12,937 nucleotides of DNA from CAYXXN01 sp964469055 (GCA_964469055.1 CAYXXN010000077.1:1-12937), one strand, 5' to 3'; shown: positions 1 to 5,158, counted from the first letter of the stretch. The notes: generated by a model from the letters alone, not told the origin. Numbers and translations are program-made.

Positions 1-192
1 AACATACTTGTTCATAACGCGGGAAGAGTGAACGGGCGGTTCCAACGAGAGACTGGGCGGCTGGATCTGCCTATAGGCTCCCTTTATCCGCTCACTCTAG
101 AGGCAGCAATGAAGCTCATGGGGAGCGTCGGGATTCTAGGCCTTGACATCCACGCAAAGGTGGTAGCTCACTTCGCCGAGAAGACGCCTTGA
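1..192 (+). CDS. C-terminal end of a possible HEPN-like protein (5' cut by window edge)
   Basis: A reading frame is open from the first base to a TGA at 190-192, giving the last 63 residues of a protein whose start lies outside the window. It begins NILVHNAGRVNGRF and continues with a G-x-L-x-P-I-G-S-L-Y-P-L-T stretch and a final helix. The I-V/L-V-H-N-x-G-x-V pattern resembles the C-terminal RNase-type motif (R-x4-6-H) of HEPN-domain proteins seen in abortive-infection and toxin systems; the expected upstream Arg would lie just off the edge. The DNA here is visibly less GC-rich than the rest of the window, hinting at foreign origin. An internal ATG at 109 could start only 27 residues and is unlikely to be a real start. 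The family assignment is inference from a short motif; that it is a real 3' gene end is also not certain. Confidence 0.4.
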   Translation, partial: NILVHNAGRVNGRFQRETGRLDLPIGSLYPLTLEAAMKLMGSVGILGLDIHAKVVAHFAEKTP

Positions 193-497
193 GCGAGGAG
201 GCCGTCGACCCCTAGCACCTGCCCCCCTGAAAAAGGGCGCCTGGCACGCCGCATGCGTGGTCGCGCAGGAGGCGCGAGGACTTGCGAGACCGCGTTGTGG
301 CTCGGGCCTCCGCGGGACTGGGGCGCCACGACAGCTGCGGGGCGCGTGCGGCCCGAGGTCGAGGGGATGGTTCGCGCGCGGCCCTAGCTCGAGGCGAGGC
401 TTCAACCCCTCCGCTGTGCCCCATGCGTGCCCCAGATTGGCCGCTCACCGCCTAGGGCGTCGAGGCGCAAAGCAAGCTACTGATTATGAACGGCTTA
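193..497. other. Gene-poor stretch with a nested inverted repeat
   Basis: About 300 bases with no convincing gene on either strand: open frames here are Arg/Pro/Ala-rich and match nothing recognisable. The only structure seen is a nested inverted repeat: GCGCCT at 237-242 pairs with AGGCGC at 270-275, and inside it CACGC at 245-249 pairs with GCGTG at 255-259. There is no T-run after it, so it is not a standard intrinsic terminator. At 477-490 a 14-base sequence repeats the tRNA anticodon-arm sequence found at 529-542 with two mismatches. Confidence 0.4.
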
Positions 498-548
498 TGG
501 AGCCGACGGTCGGGATTGAACCGACGACCTGCTGATTACGAATCAGCA
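498..548 (-). tRNA. Truncated tRNA-Thr(CGT): 3' half only, probable attachment-site scar
   Basis: Read on the minus strand from 548 to 498 there is an anticodon arm with stem GCTGA/TCAGC and loop TTCGTAA (anticodon CGT, Thr), then a five-base variable loop AGGTC whose last bases adjoin the T arm, a T arm GTCGG-TTCAATC-CCGAC, the 3' acceptor strand CGTCGGC, discriminator T and encoded CCA. The matching 5' acceptor strand (GCCGACG) and a D arm are absent: sequence above 548 is unrelated, so this cannot make a working tRNA. A break that begins at the anticodon arm and leaves the whole 3' half is the usual form of the displaced attachment site left by tyrosine-recombinase elements. In enterobacteria the CGU-reading threonine tRNA gene thrW is a known integration target. 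By that logic the element would lie on the broken side (coordinates above 548) and the intact tRNA further right, outside the window. Confidence 0.8.
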
Positions 549-578
549 ACTCCTTTCTTCCCTTCGAGCCGGAACGCC

Positions 579-902
579 CCGCGGCTGCCCGTCGTCCTCG
601 CCCCGACCTGTGTGGCGGCGCGCCATGAGATCCCCGGGTTCCGCTCGCTGGGCGAGCGGCTCATCGTGCACGACGTCGGCGGCGCCGTGAGCGTGCTCTC
701 CGCCTCTGGGCTCTCGCAGCACGGCGGCGCGGCGCAGCTCTCGCGCGAGCTCGTCGCGGAGGCCTGGAGGCGGTTCGGCGCCGAGAGCCTCGGCGAGGCG
801 CTGCTTGCCGCCTACCGCAGCCACCTGGCGGCCGGCGGCTCGGTCGAGTCGCTGCGCACGCTGACGCTGCTCGGCGACCCATCCCTGCGGCCACCGGAGT
901 GA
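579..902 (+). pseudogene. 3' remnant of a C25 (gingipain-type) peptidase gene
   Basis: The frame ending at TGA 900-902 carries about 107 residues with the hallmarks of the C-terminal part of the C25 peptidase catalytic domain. It contains LPVVLAPTC (the Cys, codon 609-611, corresponds to the gingipain nucleophile), then SLGERLIVHDVGGAVSVLSAS, GLSQHGG, a helical GEALLAAYRSHLAA segment and the closing TLLGDPSLR. Everything upstream, including the catalytic His half, is missing. The frame can be extended leftward only by reading through the antisense of the tRNA fragment, which is not a real N-terminus, and no ribosome-binding site precedes any start. The breakpoint lies between 549 and about 579, next to the broken edge of the tRNA-Thr fragment, so both genes seem cut at the same joint. 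C25 proteins are normally large and exported; this piece is not expected to be functional. Confidence 0.65.
864..895 (+). repeat. Direct repeat copy 1 (C25 C-terminal codons)
   Basis: This 32-base stretch matches 1535-1566 at 29 of 32 positions, with the first 16 bases (ACGCTGCTCGGCGACC) identical. It encodes TLLGDPSLRPP at the end of the C25 remnant. The two copies bracket the first VapBC module. Confidence 0.8.
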
Positions 903-926
903 GCCAGTGCGCGGCCTAGCCTCGAG

Positions 927-955
927 TTGACCAATGCACACGATTCGTACATGCT
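927..955 (+). promoter_or_regulatory. Probable promoter of the first vapBC module
   Basis: TTGACC at 927-932 matches the -35 consensus at five of six bases, followed by a 17-base spacer and a weak -10 (CATGCT, 950-955). The region is locally AT-richer than its surroundings. The -10 ends only 7 bases before the likely antitoxin ATG at 963, so the transcript could be nearly leaderless. A clear operator palindrome is not resolved, though ATGCACA recurs at 934 and 957. Confidence 0.45.
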
Positions 956-962
956 AATGCAC

Positions 963-1169
963 ATGCGGACGACTATGATCATCGACGACGCGCTGCTCGA
1001 GGAGGCGCAGCGCCTCAGCAAGCTCAAGGAGAAGACGGCGACGGTGCACGCCGGGCTACGAGCTCTGATCGAGCGCGAGAGCGCGCGGCGGCTGGCGGCG
1101 CTCGGCGGTTCGCAGAAGGCATTGCGGGCGCCTCGGCGCCGCCGCCCCACGGGCCGCCTTGCGCGGTGA
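963..1169 (+). CDS. vapB: VapB-type antitoxin (module 1)
   Basis: A 68-residue protein starting MRTTMIIDDALLEEAQRL. This is the typical opening of the VapB antitoxins of the DUF2191 type: a short beta strand for ribbon-helix-helix dimerisation, then a helix, and a second helix with TVHAGLRALIERE. A Leu-rich and basic C-terminal tail follows that would wrap the toxin. The ATG at 963 is chosen because family members begin at MRTT. In-frame upstream starts (TTG 927, ATG 951, ATG 957) would run through the promoter. The stop overlaps the toxin start by four bases (GTGA, 1166-1169), the usual arrangement that couples toxin translation to antitoxin translation. It likely represses its own promoter together with the toxin. 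No strong Shine-Dalgarno sequence precedes it, in line with leaderless expression. Confidence 0.85.
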   Translation: MRTTMIIDDALLEEAQRLSKLKEKTATVHAGLRALIERESARRLAALGGSQKALRAPRRRRPTGRLAR

Positions 1170-1522
1170 TCCTCGTCGACTCCTCGGTTTGGGTCGAGCA
1201 CCTGCGGCGTGGGCACCCGCGCCTCGCCGCGCTGCTCGAGGAAGGTGAGGTCGTGACCCACCCGTTCGTCATTGGCGAGCTCGCCCTCGGACGGTTGGCG
1301 CCGCGGGCAGAGATCCTGGCGCTCCTCGCCAACCTGCCGCGGGTCGATGTCGCCGAGCACGCGGAGGTGCTCTCTTTGACGGAGCGCCACGCGCTTTTCG
1401 GCCGCGGCATCGGCTGGGTCGACGCCCACTTGCTCGCTTCCGCCGCCCTCAGCCGAGCCGGGCTATGGACGTTCGACCGGCGACTCGTGGCCGTCGGCGC
1501 CGACCTCGGCCTCCTCGCGTGA
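1166..1522 (+). CDS. vapC: VapC-type PIN-domain ribonuclease toxin (module 1)
   Basis: A 118-residue PIN-domain protein, a usual length for VapC. It opens MILVDSSVWVEHLR, giving the first acidic residue D5. The other expected metal-binding acids are E38 (FVIGELALG), D86 (GIGWVDAHLLASA) and D104 (WTFDRRL). The IGWVDAHLLASAAL and LWTFDRRL motifs are those of the VapC group that pairs with MRTT-type VapB antitoxins. These toxins are magnesium-dependent endoribonucleases that cut tRNA or rRNA when the antitoxin is degraded. The start is GTG at 1166, overlapping the antitoxin stop by four bases. All active-site residues are present, so it should be active. The module sits between two copies of a C25-gene-derived repeat. 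Confidence 0.92.
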   Translation: MILVDSSVWVEHLRRGHPRLAALLEEGEVVTHPFVIGELALGRLAPRAEILALLANLPRVDVAEHAEVLSLTERHALFGRGIGWVDAHLLASAALSRAGLWTFDRRLVAVGADLGLLA

Positions 1523-1534
1523 GCGGCTGCTACG

Positions 1535-1566
1535 ACGCTGCTCGGCGACCTATCCGTGCGGCCGCC
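1535..1566 (+). repeat. Direct repeat copy 2 (second C25 3'-end scar)
   Basis: Matches 864-895 at 29 of 32 bases and still reads TLLGDLSVRPP in one frame, followed by Ala and a TGA at 1572. A TGA at 1520-1522 lies just upstream in this frame, so only about 16 codons of the peptidase end remain. It sits 12 bases after the VapC stop and just before the second vapBC promoter. Confidence 0.75.
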
Positions 1567-1575
1567 AGCATGACG

Positions 1576-1607
1576 TTGCGGGCAGGCAGTTGAATAGCTA
1601 ATATAGC
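1576..1607 (+). promoter_or_regulatory. Promoter and small operator of the second vapBC module
   Basis: TTGCGG at 1576-1581, a 17-base spacer and TAATAT at 1599-1604 form a good sigma-70-type promoter. A short inverted repeat GCTA-ATA-TAGC (1597-1607) overlaps the -10 and could be the antitoxin operator. The -10 ends six bases before the GTG start at 1611, which places the transcription start at or next to the start codon, so the mRNA is probably leaderless. Confidence 0.6.
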
Positions 1608-1610
1608 CAT

Positions 1611-1907
1611 GTGAAAAAGGCCACTTTGACCGAAACGAAGAACAACTTGAGCGCGCTGGTAGACCAGGTGCGGCAGGGTGAGACCATCCTGATCCTCGAC
1701 CGCGGGCGGCCGGTGGCGCGGCTCGAGTCGGTCCTCGCGGGTGCCGGCGAGCCGGAGGGGCGCCTCGAGCGGCTCGAGCGGGCGGGCCTCGTCCGGCGGG
1801 CGCGAGTGCCTCAGGCCGGCGCGCTGCCTCCGGGGCCGTTGGCAGAGCCGGCACCGGGCGCCTCGGCGCTGGCCGCCCTGCTCGCGGAGCGTCGGGAGGG
1901 CCGTTGA
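1611..1907 (+). CDS. vapB: Phd/YefM-family antitoxin (module 2)
   Basis: A 98-residue protein starting with GTG and reading MKKATLTETKNNLSALVDQV, the N-terminal fold of Phd/YefM antitoxins. It continues with RQGETILILDRGRPVARLESV, the signature strand in which the antitoxin recognises DNA and dimerises. The C-terminal part (about residues 45-98) is Ala/Pro/Arg-rich, with RLERLERAGLVRR and ASALAALLAERREGR. That pattern is typical of Phd antitoxins partnered with VapC toxins. The stop overlaps the toxin start by four bases (TTGA, 1904-1907). There is no Shine-Dalgarno sequence before GTG 1611 and the -10 lies six bases upstream, which argues for a leaderless transcript. It belongs to a different antitoxin family from the module 1 antitoxin, so the two modules are not a simple tandem duplication. 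Confidence 0.88.
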   Translation: MKKATLTETKNNLSALVDQVRQGETILILDRGRPVARLESVLAGAGEPEGRLERLERAGLVRRARVPQAGALPPGPLAEPAPGASALAALLAERREGR

Positions 1908-2326
1908 GGTTCTGGGACAGCTCGGCGCTCGTGCCGTTGGTGATGCGGGAGGAGGCGTCAGATCGCCTGCGGGAGCTTTGGCGAAAGGACGAGGGACCGA
2001 TCACGTGGTGGGGATCCCTCGTCGAATGCGCCTCGGCCCTCGCCCGTCTGGAGCGCTCGGGCGAGCTCAGGCCGGCCGCGGCCACAGCGGCCCTTCGCGA
2101 CCTCGACCACTTCGCAGCGCGCTGGAACGAGATCGAGCCGGCGGAGCCGGTGCGCGAAACGGCGCGCCGGTTGCTGCGGGTGCACACCCTCGCAGCCGGC
2201 GACGCTTTCCAGCTGGCGGCAGCCGTGGCGGCGGCGGAGGGCCGGCCGGCCAGTCTCTCGTTCGTCTGCCTCGACGAGCGCCTGGCGCTCGCCGCCGAGC
2301 GGGAGGGATTCCAGGTCGTCGGCTGA
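1904..2326 (+). CDS. vapC: VapC-type PIN-domain ribonuclease toxin (module 2)
   Basis: A 140-residue PIN protein starting with TTG (MRFWDSSALVPLV). The four acidic active-site positions are present: D5 in WDSSALV, E41 in SLVECASALARLE, D100 in LAAGDAFQLAAA and D124 in FVCLDERLA. VECASALARLE and AGDAFQLAAA are characteristic of VapC toxins that pair with Phd-type antitoxins. The TTG start overlaps the antitoxin TGA and has a GGGAGG ribosome-binding site five bases upstream, inside the antitoxin gene, which supports this start. Predicted role: metal-dependent endoribonuclease restrained by its neighbour. It ends just before the extended -10 of the M20 peptidase gene. Confidence 0.92.
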   Translation: MRFWDSSALVPLVMREEASDRLRELWRKDEGPITWWGSLVECASALARLERSGELRPAAATAALRDLDHFAARWNEIEPAEPVRETARRLLRVHTLAAGDAFQLAAAVAAAEGRPASLSFVCLDERLALAAEREGFQVVG

Positions 2327-2333
2327 GCCTCGC

Positions 2334-2342
2334 TGCTACACT
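2334..2342 (+). promoter_or_regulatory. Extended -10 element upstream of the M20 peptidase gene
   Basis: TGCTACACT has the TGn extension directly before a TACACT hexamer (four of six to TATAAT), which can work without a clear -35; none is seen. It lies 28 bases before the ATG at 2371. The same nine bases, with a similar downstream GCCTC, occur at 4561-4569 before the CYTH gene. Confidence 0.5.
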
Positions 2343-2370
2343 CCCCCGCCTCAACGATCGCGGAGGCCGC

Positions 2371-3765
2371 ATGGCGAGCGACAGCAAGGATGTTCTCGGG
2401 CGGGTGGAGCGGGAACAGGCGGGGTATCTCGAGGAGCTCAAAGACTTCATCCGCATCCCCTCGATCTCGACGGATCCGGCCTACAAGGCCGACGTGCGGC
2501 GCTGCGCCGAGTGGCTCTTGGGGAAGATGCAGGGGGCGGGGGTCGAGGCCGAGCTGATCGAGACCAAGGGGCATCCCCTGATCTACGGCGAGTGGCTGGG
2601 GGCGCCGGGCGAGCCCACCATCCTCTTCTACGGCCACTACGACGTGCAGCCGGTCGATCCGGTCGAGCTCTGGCGGCATCCGCCCTTCGAGCCGACGGTC
2701 GAGGGCGACTGTCTCGTGGCGCGCGGGGCGACCGACGACAAGGGGCAGAGCTACTGCGCCGTCAAGGCGGTGGGGGCGATCCTCGCCGAGCGCGGCAAGC
2801 TCCCCGTCAACGTCAAGTTCATCATCGAGGGCGAGGAGGAGTCGGGGGGTGAGTCGATCGATCACTTCGTCGTCGCGGACGCGGGCAAGCGCCTCTCCTG
2901 CGACGGCGTCGTCGTCTCCGACAGCTCGATGTATGCCCCGGGGCAGCCCTCGCTCCTCTACGGTTTGAAAGGCCTCGCCTACATGCAGCTCGACGTCACC
3001 GGTCCCAATCGCGATCTCCACTCCGGGACCTTCGGCGGCGCGGTCGCCAATCCGGCCAACGCGCTCTGCCAAATCATCGCGCGGCTGCGCGACCCCAAGA
3101 CCGGCAAGGTCTTGATCGATGGCTTCTACGACGACGTGCGGCCGCTCGAGGAGTGGGAGCGCAAGGCCTTCGCGGTGCTGCCCTTCGACGCCGAGGCTTA
3201 TCGCGCCGAGCTGGGCGTGCCCGAGATCTTCGGCGAGGAGGGCTACACGACGCTCGAGCGCAGCTGGGCGCGGCCGACCTGTGACGTCAACGGCATCTGG
3301 GGCGGCTACCAGGGCGAGGGAGCGAAGACCGTGCTGCCCGGGAAGGCCGGCGCCAAGGTCTCGATGCGCCTGGTTCCCGACCAGGACCCGAAGAAGGTGG
3401 GCGAGCTCTTCCGCGCCTACGTCGAGAAGGTGAAACCGGCCGGCGTCACCGTCGAAGTGCGGCATCTCCACGGCGCGGCGGCGGTCCTGGTGGACGTCTC
3501 GGGACCCCTGGCCGAGGCGGCGATGGCGGCCCAGGAGGACATTTGGGGCAAGCGCCCGGTGACCGTGCGCGAGGGCGGCTCGATCCCGATCGTCGGCACC
3601 TTCACCCGGGTGCTTGGGAAGCCCGTCCTCCTCATGGGCTTCGGCCTCCACGACGACAACCTCCACTCCCCGAACGAGAAGTTCAACATCAGCCACTTCT
3701 ACGCCGGCATCAAGACCGTCGTGCGGCTGCTCGACCGGGCCGGTGAGTTGCCGGCGGCCGGCTGA
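2371..3765 (+). CDS. M20-family metallodipeptidase (carnosinase/CNDP-like)
   Basis: A 464-residue protein, the usual length for M20 dipeptidases related to cytosolic nonspecific dipeptidase. It should hydrolyse dipeptides in the cytoplasm with two divalent metal ions; no signal peptide is seen. Visible active-site elements in order: H89 and D91 in FYGHYDVQPVDP, bridging D122 in GATDDKG, general base E156 and ligand E157 in EGEEESGG, D184 in VVSDSS and H432 in LHSPNEK. H217 in RDLHSGTFGG is the His that enters the partner subunit's active site in this family, located in the dimerisation (lid) domain at about residues 200-360. The ATG at 2371 has GGAGG four bases upstream, and the protein aligns from there with family N-termini. 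It stands alone between two VapBC modules and is probably transcribed from the extended -10 at 2334. Exact substrate is unknown. Confidence 0.93.
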   Translation: MASDSKDVLGRVEREQAGYLEELKDFIRIPSISTDPAYKADVRRCAEWLLGKMQGAGVEAELIETKGHPLIYGEWLGAPGEPTILFYGHYDVQPVDPVELWRHPPFEPTVEGDCLVARGATDDKGQSYCAVKAVGAILAERGKLPVNVKFIIEGEEESGGESIDHFVVADAGKRLSCDGVVVSDSSMYAPGQPSLLYGLKGLAYMQLDVTGPNRDLHSGTFGGAVANPANALCQIIARLRDPKTGKVLIDGFYDDVRPLEEWERKAFAVLPFDAEAYRAELGVPEIFGEEGYTTLERSWARPTCDVNGIWGGYQGEGAKTVLPGKAGAKVSMRLVPDQDPKKVGELFRAYVEKVKPAGVTVEVRHLHGAAAVLVDVSGPLAEAAMAAQEDIWGKRPVTVREGGSIPIVGTFTRVLGKPVLLMGFGLHDDNLHSPNEKFNISHFYAGIKTVVRLLDRAGELPAAG

Positions 3766-3772
3766 GCGGCAA
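3748..3772 (+). terminator. Possible weak hairpin after the M20 gene
   Basis: TTGCCG (3748-3753) pairs with CGGCAA (3767-3772) across the stop codon, and the loop contains a further GC-rich GGCCGGC palindrome. There is no T-run, so any terminator role is doubtful. Confidence 0.2.
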
Positions 3773-3802
3773 GACCCGCGGCGCTTCTCGCGTCTCTAGG
3801 AA

Positions 3803-3847
3803 TTGACGCTACAGGGCAGTTCCTCCATAATGTCTCCGTTATGGAGG
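3803..3847 (+). promoter_or_regulatory. Promoter with perfect inverted-repeat operator, third vapBC module
   Basis: TTGACG (3803-3808), a 17-base spacer and CATAAT (3826-3831) make the strongest sigma-70-type promoter in the window. A perfect inverted repeat CCTCCATAA (3822-3830) / TTATGGAGG (3839-3847), with an 8-base centre, overlaps the -10 and the start site. Its right arm also contains the GGAGG ribosome-binding site for the GTG at 3852. Binding of the ribbon-helix-helix antitoxin here would block transcription, the standard autoregulation of these modules. Confidence 0.8.
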
Positions 3848-3851
3848 CACA

Positions 3852-4085
3852 GTGGCCGTTCTCAACGTGAAGAACTTCCCCGACGACGTCTACGCCAAGC
3901 TCAAGGAACAGGCCGAGCGTGAGCATCGTTCGCTCGCCCAGGAAGTGATCCATCTGCTGACCAAGGTCGTTGAACCCCCCCAGGAGAAGCTGAACTGGAT
4001 GGACCTCAGGGGTCTCGGCAAGGAGATCTGGGAGGGCATCGACCCGGCCGAGTACATCGACGAGGAACGCCGCTCTTGGGACTGA
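3852..4085 (+). CDS. vapB: FitA-like ribbon-helix-helix antitoxin (module 3)
   Basis: A 77-residue protein starting with GTG. Its first half, reading MAVLNVKNFPDDVYAKLKEQ and then AEREHRSLAQEVIHLL, is a clear Arc/FitA-type ribbon-helix-helix domain. The LNVKNFPDD strand contacts operator DNA and the SLAQEVIHLL helix completes the dimer. The C-terminal half (about residues 45-77) is acidic and aromatic (LNWMDLRGLGKEIWEGIDPAEYIDEERRSWD) and should bind and block the PIN toxin. GGAGG lies four bases upstream of the GTG. The stop at 4083-4085 shares one base with the toxin ATG. Together with the palindrome over its promoter this is an autoregulated type II module. Its antitoxin family differs from those of both other modules in the window. 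Confidence 0.9.
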   Translation: MAVLNVKNFPDDVYAKLKEQAEREHRSLAQEVIHLLTKVVEPPQEKLNWMDLRGLGKEIWEGIDPAEYIDEERRSWD

Positions 4086-4516
4086 TGACGGTGATCGGCA
4101 GGGGGCCAGTGGCTCTGGACTCCTCAGTCTTCATCTACTGGATCGAAGAGCACCCGAAGTTCGAGCCCGTGCTCGCGCCACTCTTCGGCGCGCTGGGAGA
4201 TGGGCATCTCGCCGCGGTGACCTCGGCCATCTCGCTTCTCGAGACGCTGGTGGTACCGCTTCGCAGCGGACAGACCGAACTCACCAGCCGTTACGAGACT
4301 TTCCTCTCGCGTGGTCCGGGCCTGACGCTGCACCCGATCGACGTTCCGCTGTTGCGTGCCGCCGCCGTGCTGCGGGCCCGTAGTCGAGTCGGCACGCCCG
4401 ACGCGCTGCAACTGGCTACTGCCATCGCTGCAGGCTGCACATCTTTCGTGACCAACGACCGCCGCATCCCCGAGGTGCCGGGCTTGAAGGTGATCCAGCT
4501 CGAACAGGTCGCCTAG
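4085..4516 (+). CDS. vapC: PIN-domain ribonuclease toxin (module 3)
   Basis: A 143-residue PIN-domain toxin. Acidic active-site residues are D12 (VALDSSVFIYWIEEH), E53 (SLLETLVVPLR), D106 (GTPDALQLATA) and D125 (FVTNDRRI). The DSSVFIYWIEEHP opening and TPDALQLATA motif mark the FitB/VapC-like group usually found with ribbon-helix-helix antitoxins. The ATG at 4085 is chosen because it overlaps the antitoxin stop (TGATG) and gives a normal N-terminus; a TTG at 4076 in the same frame is possible but would overlap the antitoxin by ten bases. Predicted function is metal-dependent RNA cleavage, kept in check by the partner encoded just upstream. Confidence 0.9.
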   Translation: MTVIGRGPVALDSSVFIYWIEEHPKFEPVLAPLFGALGDGHLAAVTSAISLLETLVVPLRSGQTELTSRYETFLSRGPGLTLHPIDVPLLRAAAVLRARSRVGTPDALQLATAIAAGCTSFVTNDRRIPEVPGLKVIQLEQVA

Positions 4517-4560
4517 CGTCGGGGCACCCATTCGCGGCGGCCGATGACGGCGGGCGCAGT

Positions 4561-4569
4561 TGCTACACT
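4561..4569 (+). promoter_or_regulatory. Extended -10 element upstream of the CYTH operon
   Basis: TGCTACACT is identical to the element at 2334-2342 and lies 37 bases before the ATG at 4607. A T-G-A-C-rich stretch about 17 bases upstream (GATGACGG, 4543-4550) is at best a weak -35. It probably drives the CYTH-nucleotidyltransferase-HAD-Uma2 gene run. Confidence 0.5.
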
Positions 4570-4606
4570 GCTGCGCCTCCGGAGCGCTGCCCGCGCCCGA
4601 TGTTCC

Positions 4607-5158
4607 ATGCTGGCCCCTCCCATCGAGCGCGAGCTCAAGTTCCGCTGCGAGAGTCTCGACGCCCTCGTCGCCCGGCTGCGCGCCCTCTCGGCGGTGCCGG
4701 TCACGAAGCGCGGCCTCGAGGACAACGTGATCTTCGACAAGAACGGCGAGCTCGCCGCCCACGGGGCGCTGCTGCGGCTGCGTCGCGACGCACATGGCGT
4801 GCGGCTCACTTTCAAGGGTCCGGCGCATTTCGAGGGTGGGGTGAAGCTCCGCCCCGAGCACGAGGCCTTGGTCGGCGGCAACCCCGAGGCGGCGGCGGCG
4901 ATCCTTCTGGCGCTCGGCTTCACGGCCGTGCGCCGCTACCAGAAGCGGCGCGAGGAATGGGATTTGGGCGGGGTCGCGGTCGCCCTCGACGAGACGCCGC
5001 TCGGCGGCTACGCCGAGTTCGAGGGCGACGGGGCCGAGGCGGCGGCCCGGCGCTGCGGCTTCGACCCGGCGACGGCCGAGCGGCGCGACTACCTGGCGCT
5101 GTGGGACGATCACCGGCGCGCGCACCCGCAAGCGCCGGCGGACATGGTCTTCGCATGA
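4607..5158 (+). CDS. CYTH-domain protein (class IV adenylate cyclase/thiamine triphosphatase-like)
   Basis: A 183-residue protein with the CYTH signature ExExK near its start (E7-R-E-L-K11 in IERELKF). Charged strands expected to line the triphosphate tunnel follow: LLRLRRDAHGVRLTFKGP (about 55-72), VKLRPEHE (79-86), RRYQKRREEWDL (109-120), VALDETPLGGYAEFEG (125-140). The closing YLALWDDHR is also usual for bacterial CyaB-like members. CYTH enzymes act on triphosphates (ATP to cAMP, thiamine triphosphate, inorganic triphosphate); which one applies here cannot be told from sequence. ATG 4607 is preferred over in-frame ATG 4544, because homologous proteins start just before the ExExK motif and the longer form would begin upstream of the -10 element. 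Its stop overlaps the start of an 11-codon minigene (ATGA, 5155-5158). Confidence 0.85.
   Translation: MLAPPIERELKFRCESLDALVARLRALSAVPVTKRGLEDNVIFDKNGELAAHGALLRLRRDAHGVRLTFKGPAHFEGGVKLRPEHEALVGGNPEAAAAILLALGFTAVRRYQKRREEWDLGGVAVALDETPLGGYAEFEGDGAEAAARRCGFDPATAERRDYLALWDDHRRAHPQAPADMVFA

Noticed and set aside
193..497. Integron-type attC site in the gene-poor stretch
   Set aside because: The nested hairpin lacks the GTTRRRY/RYYYAAC end motifs and no integron integrase is visible.
257..535. 92-residue plus-strand reading frame ending MEPTVGIEPTTC
   Set aside because: The VGIEPTTC ending is the familiar artefact of translating the antisense of a tRNA gene; the rest is low-complexity Arg/Pro/Gly sequence.
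486..578. Extension of the C25 remnant to the ATG at 486
   Set aside because: It runs through the antisense of the tRNA half and has no ribosome-binding site, so it is a chance extension rather than a real N-terminus.
1741..2370. In-frame upstream extension of the M20 peptidase to 1741
   Set aside because: It overlaps the second antitoxin and toxin in another frame; the ATG at 2371 has GGAGG upstream and fits the family N-terminus.
1024..3696. 890-codon minus-strand reading frame
   Set aside because: It is a shadow of high-GC genes: it lies opposite two VapBC modules and the M20 peptidase, which all carry clear family motifs.
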